Shown here: positions 35,902 to 44,504 of the stretch, in pieces
Layout of the letters: each line of letters starts with the position of its first letter
Numbering within the stretch: position 1 is the first letter of the stretch
DNA from: Lachnospiraceae bacterium
Lineage (GTDB): Bacteria > Bacillota > Clostridia > Lachnospirales > Lachnospiraceae
Assembly (NCBI GenBank): GCA_015057585.1
Contig: SVEF01000004.1
Coordinates: 124,001 to 188,000, forward strand
DNA length: 64,000 nucleotides
Reading direction: 5' to 3'
The notes under the pieces: generated by a model
Told to the model about the DNA's origin: nothing
The model's database searches: none
Seen by the model: the letters and a program-made list of their open reading frames with translations, nothing else
Made by a program: the position numbers and the translations under genes

Positions 35902-37701
35902 CTACGGAAGTGAGAAACGGTTTTTATAGCGGTTCTTCTCTGCAACCAACGTCTGGAACCTCTCCATATTCCCCATTCCTACCGCCATCTCAATTTCCGC
36001 TTCAATGGCAGCAAGTTTCACCTTTCGTACCGTATCTTCAAATGCTTTCTTTTGCCCGGCTTCATCCATCTCTTCTCTAAACTCGGTAGAAAACAAGGAC
36101 GCTGCCATCGTTTGTTCCTCTTTGTTTTCGAAATGATTGATAATCTGTGCCGGATTTACAGACGCCTGTTCCGCAAACTGGGCAAATACCATTTCCGCCA
36201 CCTTCCGGCAAAATCCTTCGGAAAAATCCTGCGGGGTAATAATTCCCTGGATTTTTCGGAACTTGTCCGGTTCTGTGACCAGCCAGGTCAGAAGAAGTTT
36301 CTGCGGCTTTGTCACGCCGTCCTTTTCCTCTCCCTTTTCCTTTTGCTTTAAGGATGTTTTTCCATTGTCGGTATGTTGCGAGGCTGGAACCGCCGTACCC
36401 TGAATAACTACCATCTGGGTGCCGTATTTGACAACCAGCTTATGCAGCATGTCATAACTGATGTTATACTTTCTGGCTACCGCCTCCACGTAATTGGTCC
36501 TCTCGATTTCATCCGAAAATCCCAGCAGTTTCTTTGCAACTTCATGGAAAAACTTTGTTTTCTGCTCGGGATCATCAAAGCTGTACCCCTGCTCGAGCAC
36601 CTGCAGTTCAAAGAAAAAACTGCCGGTAGCGTTGTCAATACGTCTTTGATATTCCTCTGCACCAAGAGCCTTGATAAACTCGTCCGGATCCTTGTACGGC
36701 CGCATGTCCACCACCTTGACGCTGATTCCGGCCTCCTTCATAATCGGGATTGCCCTAAGCGCCGCCTTCACTCCCGCACCGTCACTGTCGTAGGTCAGGT
36801 AAACCTCCTTTGTGTAACGGGCAAGCAGATTTGCCTGCAGACCGGTCAACGCCGTACCAAGCGAGGCCACTGCATTTGTAAAGCCCGCCTGATGCAGGGA
36901 AATTACATCCATGTAACCCTCACAGATTAACATGTATGGCTTTCTGGACAGTTTTGCATAATTTAATCCGTATAAATTACGGCTCTTGTCAAATATTTTG
37001 GTTTCCGGAGAGTTTAAGTACTTCGGAGTCCCGTCTCCCATGACACGCCCGCCAAAGGCAATAACTTTGTTGTTTGCGTCCATAATGGGAAACATAGCCC
37101 GGTTCCAGAACTTGTCCCGTCCCCCTCTCGCCTCTTCCAAGGTAACGAGTCCCGTTTCCTTTAAGAAACTGTCCTCATAGCCCTGCTGCTTCAAATACTG
37201 ATATAACGAATCGCTGTACTTACTGGAATACCCAAGTCCGAATTTCTTTATGGTTTCCTCCGTCAGCCCTCTTTTCTTAAAATACTCATACGCCGGTTTC
37301 CCCTGGTCGGTACGCAGCTGATACACAAAATATTTTGCCGCCACCTTGTTCACTTCAAAAATCCGGCTCTTTAAATCAGCCGCCTTCTTTGCTTCCGCGG
37401 AATATTCTATTTCCGGCAGTTTTACCCCGGCCCGTTCCGCCAGGTACTTCAATGCCTCCACAAATGTGTAATTTTCATATTCCATCACAAACGTAAACGC
37501 ATTCCCGCCGACGCCGCAACCGAAGCAGTGATACATCTGTCTTCCCGGACTTACCGAAAATGAAGGCGATTTTTCATTATGAAACGGACACAGCCCCATG
37601 TAGTTCGCACCTTTTTTCTGCAGGCGTACATAACTGCCGATAAGGTCTGTAATATCCGTCCTTTGTCTTACTTCTTCTACAATTTCTTCAGGATAATACA
37701 T
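35902..37701 (-). CDS. dnaG: DNA primase
   Basis: Makes RNA primers for replication forks. The 599 residues show the zinc finger CPFHNEKSPSFSVSPGRQ...CFGCG (about 38-64), the catalytic core with KKRGLTEETIKKFGLGYS, the Toprim domain with LICEGYMDVISLHQAG (about 255) and YDSDGAGVKA, and the DnaB-binding C-terminal part. The protein also has a Glu/Lys-rich linker before the last 130 residues. It is preceded by dgt and followed by rpoD. Standard length and complete motifs. Confidence 0.97.
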   Translation of the reverse strand: MYYPEEIVEEVRQRTDITDLIGSYVRLQKKGANYMGLCPFHNEKSPSFSVSPGRQMYHCFGCGVGGNAFTFVMEYENYTFVEALKYLAERAGVKLPEIEYSAEAKKAADLKSRIFEVNKVAAKYFVYQLRTDQGKPAYEYFKKRGLTEETIKKFGLGYSSKYSDSLYQYLKQQGYEDSFLKETGLVTLEEARGGRDKFWNRAMFPIMDANNKVIAFGGRVMGDGTPKYLNSPETKIFDKSRNLYGLNYAKLSRKPYMLICEGYMDVISLHQAGFTNAVASLGTALTGLQANLLARYTKEVYLTYDSDGAGVKAALRAIPIMKEAGISVKVVDMRPYKDPDEFIKALGAEEYQRRIDNATGSFFFELQVLEQGYSFDDPEQKTKFFHEVAKKLLGFSDEIERTNYVEAVARKYNISYDMLHKLVVKYGTQMVVIQGTAVPASQHTDNGKTSLKQKEKGEEKDGVTKPQKLLLTWLVTEPDKFRKIQGIITPQDFSEGFCRKVAEMVFAQFAEQASVNPAQIINHFENKEEQTMAASLFSTEFREEMDEAGQKKAFEDTVRKVKLAAIEAEIEMAVGMGNMERFQTLVAEKNRYKNRFSLP

Positions 37702-37726
37702 CTATTAATAACTCCTGTTCTGTCTC

Positions 37727-38740
37727 TTAGTAAACGTCCCATGCCTCCGGAATCATGATTTCACGGTATTTTGCCACAGCATAGCGGTCTGTCATTCCTG
37801 CTACATAATCGCATACTACGTGATTTACCGATTCATTTCTGTCCGACATCATAAAACGGTATTCCTCCGGCAAGAGTTCCGTGTGGTCCGTATAGTATTC
37901 CACCAGTTGTTCTACCAGCCGTTCTGCCTTGTGTTCCTGCCCTTTTGCCACCGGATTGGTATACACATTGGCAAACATATATTTTCTCAGGTCACCCATG
38001 GCCCTTTCCACTTCCGGCGACATGCAGATTTCATTCTTTTCTTCGCTGTTTATAATAATGTCATGGATGAGTGTATTCAGTCTCTGTGTCAGGGTATGAC
38101 CGAGCACCGATGTATATTCTGTCGGGATATCCGCCTCTGTAATAATGTTGCCGCGGATGGCATCATCGATATCGTGGTTGACATAGGCGATTTTATCTGC
38201 AAGACGCACGATATTTCCTTCCAGTGTCATAGCCCGTCCGTCTACCTGATGGCTGACAATTCCGTCACGCACTTCTTTTGACAGATTCAGTCCCCTGCCG
38301 TGTTTTTCAAGAAGTTCCACGACACGGATGCTCTGCAGATGATGATGGAAGCCTCCTTCCCTCACTCTCTTAAGCGCACGCTCTCCGGCATGTCCAAACG
38401 GCGTATGTCCCAAATCATGCCCCAAAGCAATCGCCTCTGTCAAATCTTCGTTCAGCCTGAGTGCCTTTGCAATGGTTCTGGCCGTCTGTGCCACCTCAAG
38501 CGTATGGGTCAGACGCGTCCGGTAATGGTCACCTTCCGGTGTCAGGAAAACCTGTGTCTTCGCATTCAGACGCCGAAACGCCTTACTGTGGATGATGCGG
38601 TCACGGTCTCTCTGATAAATCGTACGAAGATCGCAATGCGGTTCCTCGCGGTCTCTTCCCAAAGAAGCGTCGCTGAACGCTGCATACGGACTCAAAAACT
38701 CGTGTTCTCTTTTTTCCTGCATTTCCCGAAGCGTTAACAT
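37727..38740 (-). CDS. dgt: Deoxyguanosinetriphosphate triphosphohydrolase-like HD protein
   Basis: Hydrolyses dNTPs to the nucleoside and triphosphate. The 337 residues have AFRRLNAKTQVF, the substrate segment HYRTRLTHTLEVAQTART, the HD pair GHDLGHTPFGHAGE and the metal Asp region LADKIAYVNHDIDDA. These are the diagnostic motifs of the family. I start at the ATG at 38740 with GGAGG 8 bases upstream; the frame upstream is not preceded by a site. It lies before dnaG, a common position in Clostridia. Substrate preference may be dGTP or a mix. Confidence 0.93.
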   Translation of the reverse strand: MLTLREMQEKREHEFLSPYAAFSDASLGRDREEPHCDLRTIYQRDRDRIIHSKAFRRLNAKTQVFLTPEGDHYRTRLTHTLEVAQTARTIAKALRLNEDLTEAIALGHDLGHTPFGHAGERALKRVREGGFHHHLQSIRVVELLEKHGRGLNLSKEVRDGIVSHQVDGRAMTLEGNIVRLADKIAYVNHDIDDAIRGNIITEADIPTEYTSVLGHTLTQRLNTLIHDIIINSEEKNEICMSPEVERAMGDLRKYMFANVYTNPVAKGQEHKAERLVEQLVEYYTDHTELLPEEYRFMMSDRNESVNHVVCDYVAGMTDRYAVAKYREIMIPEAWDVY

Positions 38741-38865
38741 ACCAATACCTCCATTTACAAAATAGTCTCTAATAATACTATTCGACAAAAAAAAGGGAAA
38801 TCCTTTTTTTATTTTTCTTTTTTTTGTTTTTTCCGAAATTTAAGACGGATTTGAAAAAATATCCC

Positions 38866-38881
38866 CGAGAACGCGTTCTCG
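38866..38881. promoter_or_regulatory. Perfect 16-base palindrome between dgt and queH
   Basis: CGAGAACGCGTTCTCG stands in the 227-base gap, downstream of queH and upstream of dgt. On the minus strand it is followed by GGGGATATTTTTTC. It may be a compact terminator of queH (6-bp stem, CGCG loop, T-run) or an operator for dgt. A LexA role is unlikely (see rejected items). Confidence 0.5.
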
Positions 38882-38967
38882 TGGATGATTCATAACACGC
38901 GGCTATATTATTCTTATCCTTCGAGAAAGAAAACTTTTGTTTTCATCTATAAATATTATTACTTTTC

Positions 38968-39588
38968 TTAAGCCTGCCTCTTAGAGAATACACAACCGCA
39001 GTAATCCTGTCTGTACAAATGATGTTCTGCGGAAAGTTCAACGGAGCGCTTGTATCCGTTTTTCTTCTTAAAGTCGGATGGTAAATGTGCCACTCCGTAT
39101 TCCTTAGCAAGACGTTCTCCGATTTCGTTTAACTTTTGGGCATTTTTGAGCGGACTGATAGTAAGTGTGGTCGCAAAATAATCCAGACCGAGTTCTTTTG
39201 CTTTGACAGCCGCCTCGCGAAGACGCATCTCATAACATAAAAAACAGCGTTCCCCACCCTCCGGCAGGTCTTCCATGCCTTTTGCCATGGCATAAAACTG
39301 TTCCGGATGATACTCTCCTTCCAAAAATTTCACAGAATTCGAAAGCCCCATTTCATCAATCAAACGGCGGAGTTCTTCACGACGCTCTTCGTACTCCGAT
39401 TGCGGCGAAATGTTCGGATTATAATAAAAATCGGTAATCGCAAAATGCGGTGCCAGATATTCCAGCACATAACTGCTGCACGGTGCACAGCAGCTATGCA
39501 AAAGAAGCGTCGGCTTTTTGCCGTCCGCTTCTGTCTGCGCTATTGTCTTTTCCAGTTCTTTTTGATAATTTCTGTTTTGATCTGCCAT
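38968..39588 (-). CDS. queH: Epoxyqueuosine reductase QueH
   Basis: Reduces epoxyqueuosine to queuosine in tRNA, the non-orthologous counterpart of QueG (DUF208). The 206 residues carry the cysteine set: LLHSCCAPCSSYVLEYL (about 30-46), GGERCFLCYEMRL (about 115-127) and DYCGCVFSKRQ at the end, as iron-sulfur ligands. YYNPNISPQSEYEERREEL and ATTLTISPLKN are further family motifs. GGAGAGC precedes the ATG. It follows hisC by 15 bases. No preQ1 riboswitch was seen. Confidence 0.94.
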   Translation of the reverse strand: MADQNRNYQKELEKTIAQTEADGKKPTLLLHSCCAPCSSYVLEYLAPHFAITDFYYNPNISPQSEYEERREELRRLIDEMGLSNSVKFLEGEYHPEQFYAMAKGMEDLPEGGERCFLCYEMRLREAAVKAKELGLDYFATTLTISPLKNAQKLNEIGERLAKEYGVAHLPSDFKKKNGYKRSVELSAEHHLYRQDYCGCVFSKRQA

Positions 39589-39603
39589 GTTGCTCTCCTG
39601 TTT

Positions 39604-40668
39604 CTACGGCATATCTGCCAAACAAGCCTCGATTTCCTTCAAAAACCGTTCCATCTCCTCCGGTGTTCCGACCGTAACCCGTAAATAATTCTGAATCCTC
39701 GGCTTTTTAAAGAATCTTACAAAAATATGCTTTTCCCGGAGCTTCCCAAACAATTCCTCTGCCGAAATCCGTTTATGACTGACAAACAGGAAATTTGCCG
39801 CGGACGGCAATACCGTAAATCCAAGTTCACACAACCTGTCTGCCGTTTTTTCACGGGTCGTAACGATGGCCGCCTTTGTCTGTTCAAAATAGGCGCGGTC
39901 TTTTACCGCCTCCACTCCGCACAAAATAGACGGGTAATTCATGGTATACGAATTGTATGAATTCCGGACTGCATACATTGCCCCAATCAATTCCCTGCTT
40001 CCGATAGCAAACCCGATTCTCATTCCTGCCATAGAACGGGACTTGGAAAAAGTCTGCACAACCAAAAGGTTATCATACTTTTCCACAAGCGGCAGCGCAC
40101 TCTCTCCGCCAAAATCCACGTAGGCTTCATCAATAATTACCACCGAATCCTGATTTTTTTCTACAATCTCTTCAATATCCGCAAGCGGCATTGCAATGGA
40201 CGTCGGCGCATTCGGATTTGCTATTACGATGCCCCCGTTCGGTACAAAATAATCCTCTTTTCGTATGAGAAAATTTTCATCCAGTGCCGGAGTCCGGTAC
40301 CGGATTCCGAACAATTCTGCCCAGACCGGATAAAACGAATAGGTAATATCCGGAAATAAAATCTCCTTTTCCCCGGTAAAGCAGGTCAAAAATGCCATAC
40401 CAAGGACATCGTCCGAACCAACTCCCACAAAAATCTGCTCCGGGGCCACACGATACTCTGCCGCCAGCGCATCCACCAGTTCCCTGGCGTCCGGCTTAGG
40501 ATACAATTTTAGTTTTCCCGCATCCATACCGGCAAGCACCTTTGCCACTCCCGGCGCCGGCGGATAAGGATTTTCGTTGGTATTTAATTTAATCATATCC
40601 GCAAACTGCGGTTGTTCTCCGGGAACATACGGCGTTACCTCCCGGATTTTTTTTCTCCATTCTCCCAT
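39604..40668 (-). CDS. hisC: Histidinol-phosphate aminotransferase
   Basis: PLP enzyme of histidine synthesis. The 354 residues show IKLNTNENPYPPAPGV near the start, the segment GVGSDDVLGMAF, ANPNAPTSIAM, IIDEAYVDFGGESA, and the PLP lysine in VVQTFSKSRSMAGMRIGFAIG (Lys in FSKSR). The ending HIFVRFFKKPRIQNYLRVTVGT is standard. I use the ATG at 40668 with GAGG 5 bases upstream. It stands outside a his operon, between a zinc-ribbon protein and queH, so it may also serve another aminotransfer role. Confidence 0.94.
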   Translation of the reverse strand: MGEWRKKIREVTPYVPGEQPQFADMIKLNTNENPYPPAPGVAKVLAGMDAGKLKLYPKPDARELVDALAAEYRVAPEQIFVGVGSDDVLGMAFLTCFTGEKEILFPDITYSFYPVWAELFGIRYRTPALDENFLIRKEDYFVPNGGIVIANPNAPTSIAMPLADIEEIVEKNQDSVVIIDEAYVDFGGESALPLVEKYDNLLVVQTFSKSRSMAGMRIGFAIGSRELIGAMYAVRNSYNSYTMNYPSILCGVEAVKDRAYFEQTKAAIVTTREKTADRLCELGFTVLPSAANFLFVSHKRISAEELFGKLREKHIFVRFFKKPRIQNYLRVTVGTPEEMERFLKEIEACLADMP

Positions 40669-40703
40669 AGTCGCCTCTTTTCCGCCGGAAATCCGGCTGT
40701 TTC

Positions 40704-40988
40704 TTAATTCTCTTCTTTCAGACAGATTCCGCAAAAATTACAATAGTCCATTCCGTGAAAGATGGTCTTTTTACATCCCGGACATTTCATTTTGACCGGT
40801 GCAATTTCCCGCTCTACGATCTCATATTCACAATTTTCATCAAAATACACTTTGACCGGGGTTGCCTCTCCTTCCAAAACCTCAATCTCTTCCAGTCCGA
40901 GTTCTGCTGCCGCATTTCCTTCGATATAGGTTTTCTTTTTCGGCATCACCCGGTATATTTTTTTCCAAAAGTCTTTCGCTCTGCTCAT
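40704..40988 (-). CDS. Small zinc-ribbon protein of unknown function
   Basis: 94 residues, with a basic N-terminus (RAKDFWKKIYRVMPKKK), an acidic middle, and a C-terminal zinc ribbon CPGC(x11)CNFC. The four Cys are spaced as in typical zinc-ribbon folds. Its start codon overlaps the stop of the PHP hydrolase gene (ATGA), so translation is coupled. I do not recognise a family. Its position suggests a protein-protein or nucleic-acid-binding accessory to the hydrolase, or a separate role. Confidence 0.7.
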   Translation of the reverse strand: MSRAKDFWKKIYRVMPKKKTYIEGNAAAELGLEEIEVLEGEATPVKVYFDENCEYEIVEREIAPVKMKCPGCKKTIFHGMDYCNFCGICLKEEN

Positions 40989-42700
40989 TCTGCCTCCAAA
41001 AAGATCGGATTGGTTACCGCCTGCACCGTATAATCAGCCTGTACCCGGAAGAAAACCCATTTTGCCTGCTCGGCTGAGAAGGTAACTTCCCCACTGTAAT
41101 CATAACAACCGTTTTCTGCTTCTACCTCCGGTAGCGGAAGTTCTTCTGTTCTGCCGCCATTTTGCCAGATTGACAATTTCGTCAGCGGACGGTTCGATAA
41201 AATCGTCAGATGTGCTGTAATTTCTTCCCCATCCACAGGAAACTTTGCCACTTCGCCCATATGTTTTCCTGCAATTTCTGCGATTAACACCGGACCATTT
41301 GTCACAAAACTGTGACCGGATTTATTATGCGTCAACAAATTCTTCGGCGTTCTCTCTCCCGGTGCATGGACGTAAGTTCTGACACAGCCGCTGGTCAAGC
41401 CTGTCTTTAACCATACCTGAAGGGTCGGAAGCTGTGGCTTTAACATGCCAAGGAAATACTCCGCTTTTTCTTTATATTCCATCGGCAGAGTATCCTTCTG
41501 CCGTTCCACTTCCCGGTACAATCCGAGCACATATCCAAACGACAGCATCCATGTGACCAGACGTATATCATGGGTGTCACTGCCCGTTGTCGCAGGCAAA
41601 AATCTTCCCTCTTCCAAGAGAGACAGCCACAACCGGAACGCTTCGTCATTCGTTGTTCCGTCGGCAAGCGGATGGGAACCGTTCCAGATTTCCATCGTAT
41701 CAAATATTTCAATCATATCCGTAAATTCCGGTGGGAACGAAATCGCTTTCTGCATATCACGCGGATGGTTCACCTGCGGGAATCCTCCGTTGTCGCGGAT
41801 TTCTTTTGTGGTACGGATAAATTCATTTCTTAAATATTCTTCTGTTCTGTCTTCCGGCTGCGGAATCTTATAAATCACATCCGGGTCCACATTCAGAGAT
41901 AAGATATGCCCGTTGCTGGTGGAAATCTCCTTGGAAAGCAGCGGAAGAAAATCCTCCCTTTGCATCGTCTCCCACTCTCTGTGATTCAGCACATTGTGAT
42001 GGTCACTCAGTGCACCAAACGTCAATCCCTTGGCACGCATGGACATCATAACCTCTTCCGGAGTATCAAACACATAATCGGTGCCCTGTGGCGGATACAG
42101 CGGACTGGAATATACGCTGTGATGATGCAAATCGCCTACGTACCAGCCCTCTTCCGACAGGTTGACAAAGCGATTCAAAACTACCGGTATCAAAGTCTTT
42201 TCCTGTTTCCTGATTACAATGATTTCTTTATGGATACTGTATTCCGAACCCTTGGAGACTTCCAAAAGATAATGCCCGGCTTCGATTCTTATGATAAGTT
42301 TGCCGTCTTCTCCGGTAAACTCCCGCAAAAAATCCGGACAAAAATCTGCATACGTAAACGACTCTTTCGTCATTCCGTCTGCTACGGCAAACAATTTTAC
42401 CTCTGCCACCAGATTCTTTCCTCCGGCCTCCGTTACTTCTACCGCAAGTTCTCCGGCAGGTTCTTTTACCGTCCGTTTTCTTAAGGCTTCTCCTGTTTCT
42501 TTATAATGCTTCAGACGTGCGTCGCTGCCCTCGGATGGAATTTTCCATTCGCCTCTTCCTCCGTTTGCACTGTACCCTGTCACTGCATCCAATTCCTTTG
42601 CCACAGTGCCGAGATACGGATAGGTAAACTTCTCTCCGGTTTCCCCTCTTCTTTCTCTTTCCATTCCGCTGACCATAGACCAAATCTTTGATACGCTCAT
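40985..42700 (-). CDS. CehA/McbA-type PHP-domain metallohydrolase
   Basis: A 571-residue protein with an N-terminal part (about 1-190) of unclear fold, and a PHP metal-phosphoesterase domain of the CehA/McbA family. Metal motifs are WYVGDLHHHSVYSS (about 206-219), ALSDHHNVLNHREW (about 258-271) and PATTGSDTHD (about 390). The C-terminal 150 residues are beta-rich (LTILSNRPLTKLSIW). The family hydrolyses ester or phosphoester bonds in diverse substrates. I begin at ATG 42700, with GGAG 8 bases upstream. An upstream ATG at 42757 coincides with a promoter -10, so it cannot start translation of that transcript. Confidence 0.8.
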   Translation of the reverse strand: MSVSKIWSMVSGMERERRGETGEKFTYPYLGTVAKELDAVTGYSANGGRGEWKIPSEGSDARLKHYKETGEALRKRTVKEPAGELAVEVTEAGGKNLVAEVKLFAVADGMTKESFTYADFCPDFLREFTGEDGKLIIRIEAGHYLLEVSKGSEYSIHKEIIVIRKQEKTLIPVVLNRFVNLSEEGWYVGDLHHHSVYSSPLYPPQGTDYVFDTPEEVMMSMRAKGLTFGALSDHHNVLNHREWETMQREDFLPLLSKEISTSNGHILSLNVDPDVIYKIPQPEDRTEEYLRNEFIRTTKEIRDNGGFPQVNHPRDMQKAISFPPEFTDMIEIFDTMEIWNGSHPLADGTTNDEAFRLWLSLLEEGRFLPATTGSDTHDIRLVTWMLSFGYVLGLYREVERQKDTLPMEYKEKAEYFLGMLKPQLPTLQVWLKTGLTSGCVRTYVHAPGERTPKNLLTHNKSGHSFVTNGPVLIAEIAGKHMGEVAKFPVDGEEITAHLTILSNRPLTKLSIWQNGGRTEELPLPEVEAENGCYDYSGEVTFSAEQAKWVFFRVQADYTVQAVTNPIFLEAE

Positions 42701-42755
42701 TCCAATCGCTCCATTCTCCGTCTGCCGGACGGTTTTCTCGTTCTGAATTATCTCC

Positions 42756-42784
42756 ATTTTAGTATGCGTTTCCCTGATTGTCAA
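42756..42784 (-). promoter_or_regulatory. Promoter for the PHP hydrolase operon
   Basis: On the minus strand TTGACA, 17 bases, TAAAAT. The -35 lies in a CTGATTG/CAATCAG inverted repeat. Transcription would begin near 42748, and the leader of about 48 bases contains the GGAG used by the start at 42700. Placed 15 bases after the subtilase stop. Confidence 0.8.
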
Positions 42785-42798
42785 TCAGTCGGAAACAT

Positions 42799-44451
42799 TT
42801 AAAGACTCCGCAAAAATTCAAAGACTCCGTATAAATCCAGCTTTCCGTATCCATAGACAGGACTCGGGTACAGGGTTCCCTCTTCTCTTCTTGCACCAAG
42901 TGAAAACAGATTTCGTAAAATCACCGTATCAAGCGGACTTACACTCCCGCTGTTTCCTCGGTATTCTACAATATATTCCATGTAAAGAGCCACACATCCC
43001 GCCGCAAACGCCGCCCCGGCACTGGTCCCACTTTTGGTAATGTATCCCCCTTCTGCAAAAGGTCCGGTCATGGCAACGGACGGTGCCAGTACGGTCGGCT
43101 GCTTTTGTCCGTTTCCCGTAAATCCCCGTCCGGAAAACGGTGCCAGACTACCGTTCTCCACAGAGTATCCTCCCACCGTAAACAAAAGCGGTGCATTGGC
43201 AGGTTCGCAAAGTGTCACCTCCGGCTCCGGCACTAAAAAATAACACTCTGCATCCATAAATTCGCGAATCGGCAGCCAGGCATCCACTGTCACCGACCGT
43301 TCTGAACGAAGCAACAGTTTCCACGTGCCGGGAGCCGGTGTCCGAAACCGCAGCTGCATCCGCTGCAGCGTATCCGTTCTCGTTAAACTTTCCCTTTCCA
43401 CAAAAAGAGTGGTCCGGTCCAGTAAAAATGGTGTTGTAAGCGTGTTCGCTGCCGTCTGCGCCAATTCCGGAGAGATTTCCCCTGTTGGCGACGAAATTCT
43501 TAAACTAAGCCCTCCGATTGCCTCAGAAAATACATCCATGGCAAATCCGCTCCCCCTGCTTTCCACATAAAGTTCCACCTCCGCCGTTTCCTCCCTCACC
43601 TGGACCCTTGCATGATGCCTTGTATTCCCTTCGTTTCCCACCGCTGCAATCAAACAAAGGTCCGGCCGGTATGCCAGACTGTTTACATACTGTGAAAGCG
43701 GAATATTTCCCCGGTGACTCCCGAGTCCTGTCCCCACTCCCAGACAGATTACCATCGGTTTCCCTGCTCTCCTCGCATATCCGGCCAGATATTTCACCCC
43801 AAACATCACATCCGCTTCGCTGTAGGCATCTGTCTCTTCCGGCATACAATAATAGTCTTTCAGATATTTTTTAGCCTGTTTTAATTTCACAACAGCAATT
43901 CCCGCCAAAGGCGCCACCCCATAAAAATCTTCCGCAGGGTCCGGCTTTCCTGCTGCCACACCGGCCAGGAACGTCCCGTGTCCGTTTTCGTCTCCCGGTG
44001 CATCTCCCCTCCGGATTGCTTCTGCCCCAAATTCCGTTCCAAACGCAAAGCCCTCCGGAGGCTGTCCACTCTGGTCTGACTGGTCCCAAATCGTTTCCAC
44101 GCGGCTTGTGCCGTCTTCAAAAAGGAACGCCGGGTGCCGGTACTCCACTCCCGTATCTACAATCCCGATTAAAATCCCGCTCCCGGAATAATCAAATCCC
44201 GGAATCCGGCGTACCCGGTTCACTCCGGCATCCTCCAAGGCATCCCTGTCCAGGAGTCCAAATAATAAAGGTGTAAAAAAAGAAAAATCCTGTCTGCCTC
44301 CTTCTCCCCGCCGCTCATAGACAACCGCAAAATTTTCATTCACTGTTTCGTAACACTCTTTTCCGTCCAAAAGACTTCTTTCTCCGTAATATCCCACAAT
44401 TTCATCTGCATACTCTTCCGACAGAATCTGTATCCTGCAATCTGTTGCCAT
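42799..44451 (-). CDS. Subtilisin-like (S8) serine protease
   Basis: A 550-residue subtilase. The catalytic triad is in place: Asp in GIVDTGVEY (about 98), His in ENGHGTFLAGVAAG (about 158), and Ser in KSGTSAGAAFAAG (about 475). It has a long insertion between His and Ser regions with beta-rich sequence, as in Csp/other Clostridial subtilases. No signal peptide is evident, since it starts MATDCRIQILSEEY. The ATG at 44451 comes directly after the T-run of the clpX terminator, and its GGGAG lies in the terminator stem. Its role is unknown; resemblance to the Csp germination proteases of Clostridium is structural only. Confidence 0.88.
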   Translation of the reverse strand: MATDCRIQILSEEYADEIVGYYGERSLLDGKECYETVNENFAVVYERRGEGGRQDFSFFTPLLFGLLDRDALEDAGVNRVRRIPGFDYSGSGILIGIVDTGVEYRHPAFLFEDGTSRVETIWDQSDQSGQPPEGFAFGTEFGAEAIRRGDAPGDENGHGTFLAGVAAGKPDPAEDFYGVAPLAGIAVVKLKQAKKYLKDYYCMPEETDAYSEADVMFGVKYLAGYARRAGKPMVICLGVGTGLGSHRGNIPLSQYVNSLAYRPDLCLIAAVGNEGNTRHHARVQVREETAEVELYVESRGSGFAMDVFSEAIGGLSLRISSPTGEISPELAQTAANTLTTPFLLDRTTLFVERESLTRTDTLQRMQLRFRTPAPGTWKLLLRSERSVTVDAWLPIREFMDAECYFLVPEPEVTLCEPANAPLLFTVGGYSVENGSLAPFSGRGFTGNGQKQPTVLAPSVAMTGPFAEGGYITKSGTSAGAAFAAGCVALYMEYIVEYRGNSGSVSPLDTVILRNLFSLGARREEGTLYPSPVYGYGKLDLYGVFEFLRSL

Positions 44452-44457
44452 AAAAAA

Positions 44458-44490
44458 ACTCCCATATACTTTTTATCAGTATATGAGAGT
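44458..44490 (-). terminator. Terminator of clpX, containing the next gene's Shine-Dalgarno
   Basis: Inverted arms ACTCTCATATAC/GTATATGGGAGT with a 9-base loop, then TTTTTTT on the minus strand. The 3' arm includes GGGAG, which lies 7 bases before the ATG of the subtilase at 44451. Confidence 0.85.
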
Positions 44491-44504
44491 TCTCTTCTCT
44501 TTAC

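Noticed and set aside
38866-38881. The 16-base palindrome as a LexA (SOS) box
   Set aside because: The GAAC and GTTC halves are two bases apart, whereas Gram-positive LexA boxes have four between them. It also has a T-run after it, which fits a terminator better.
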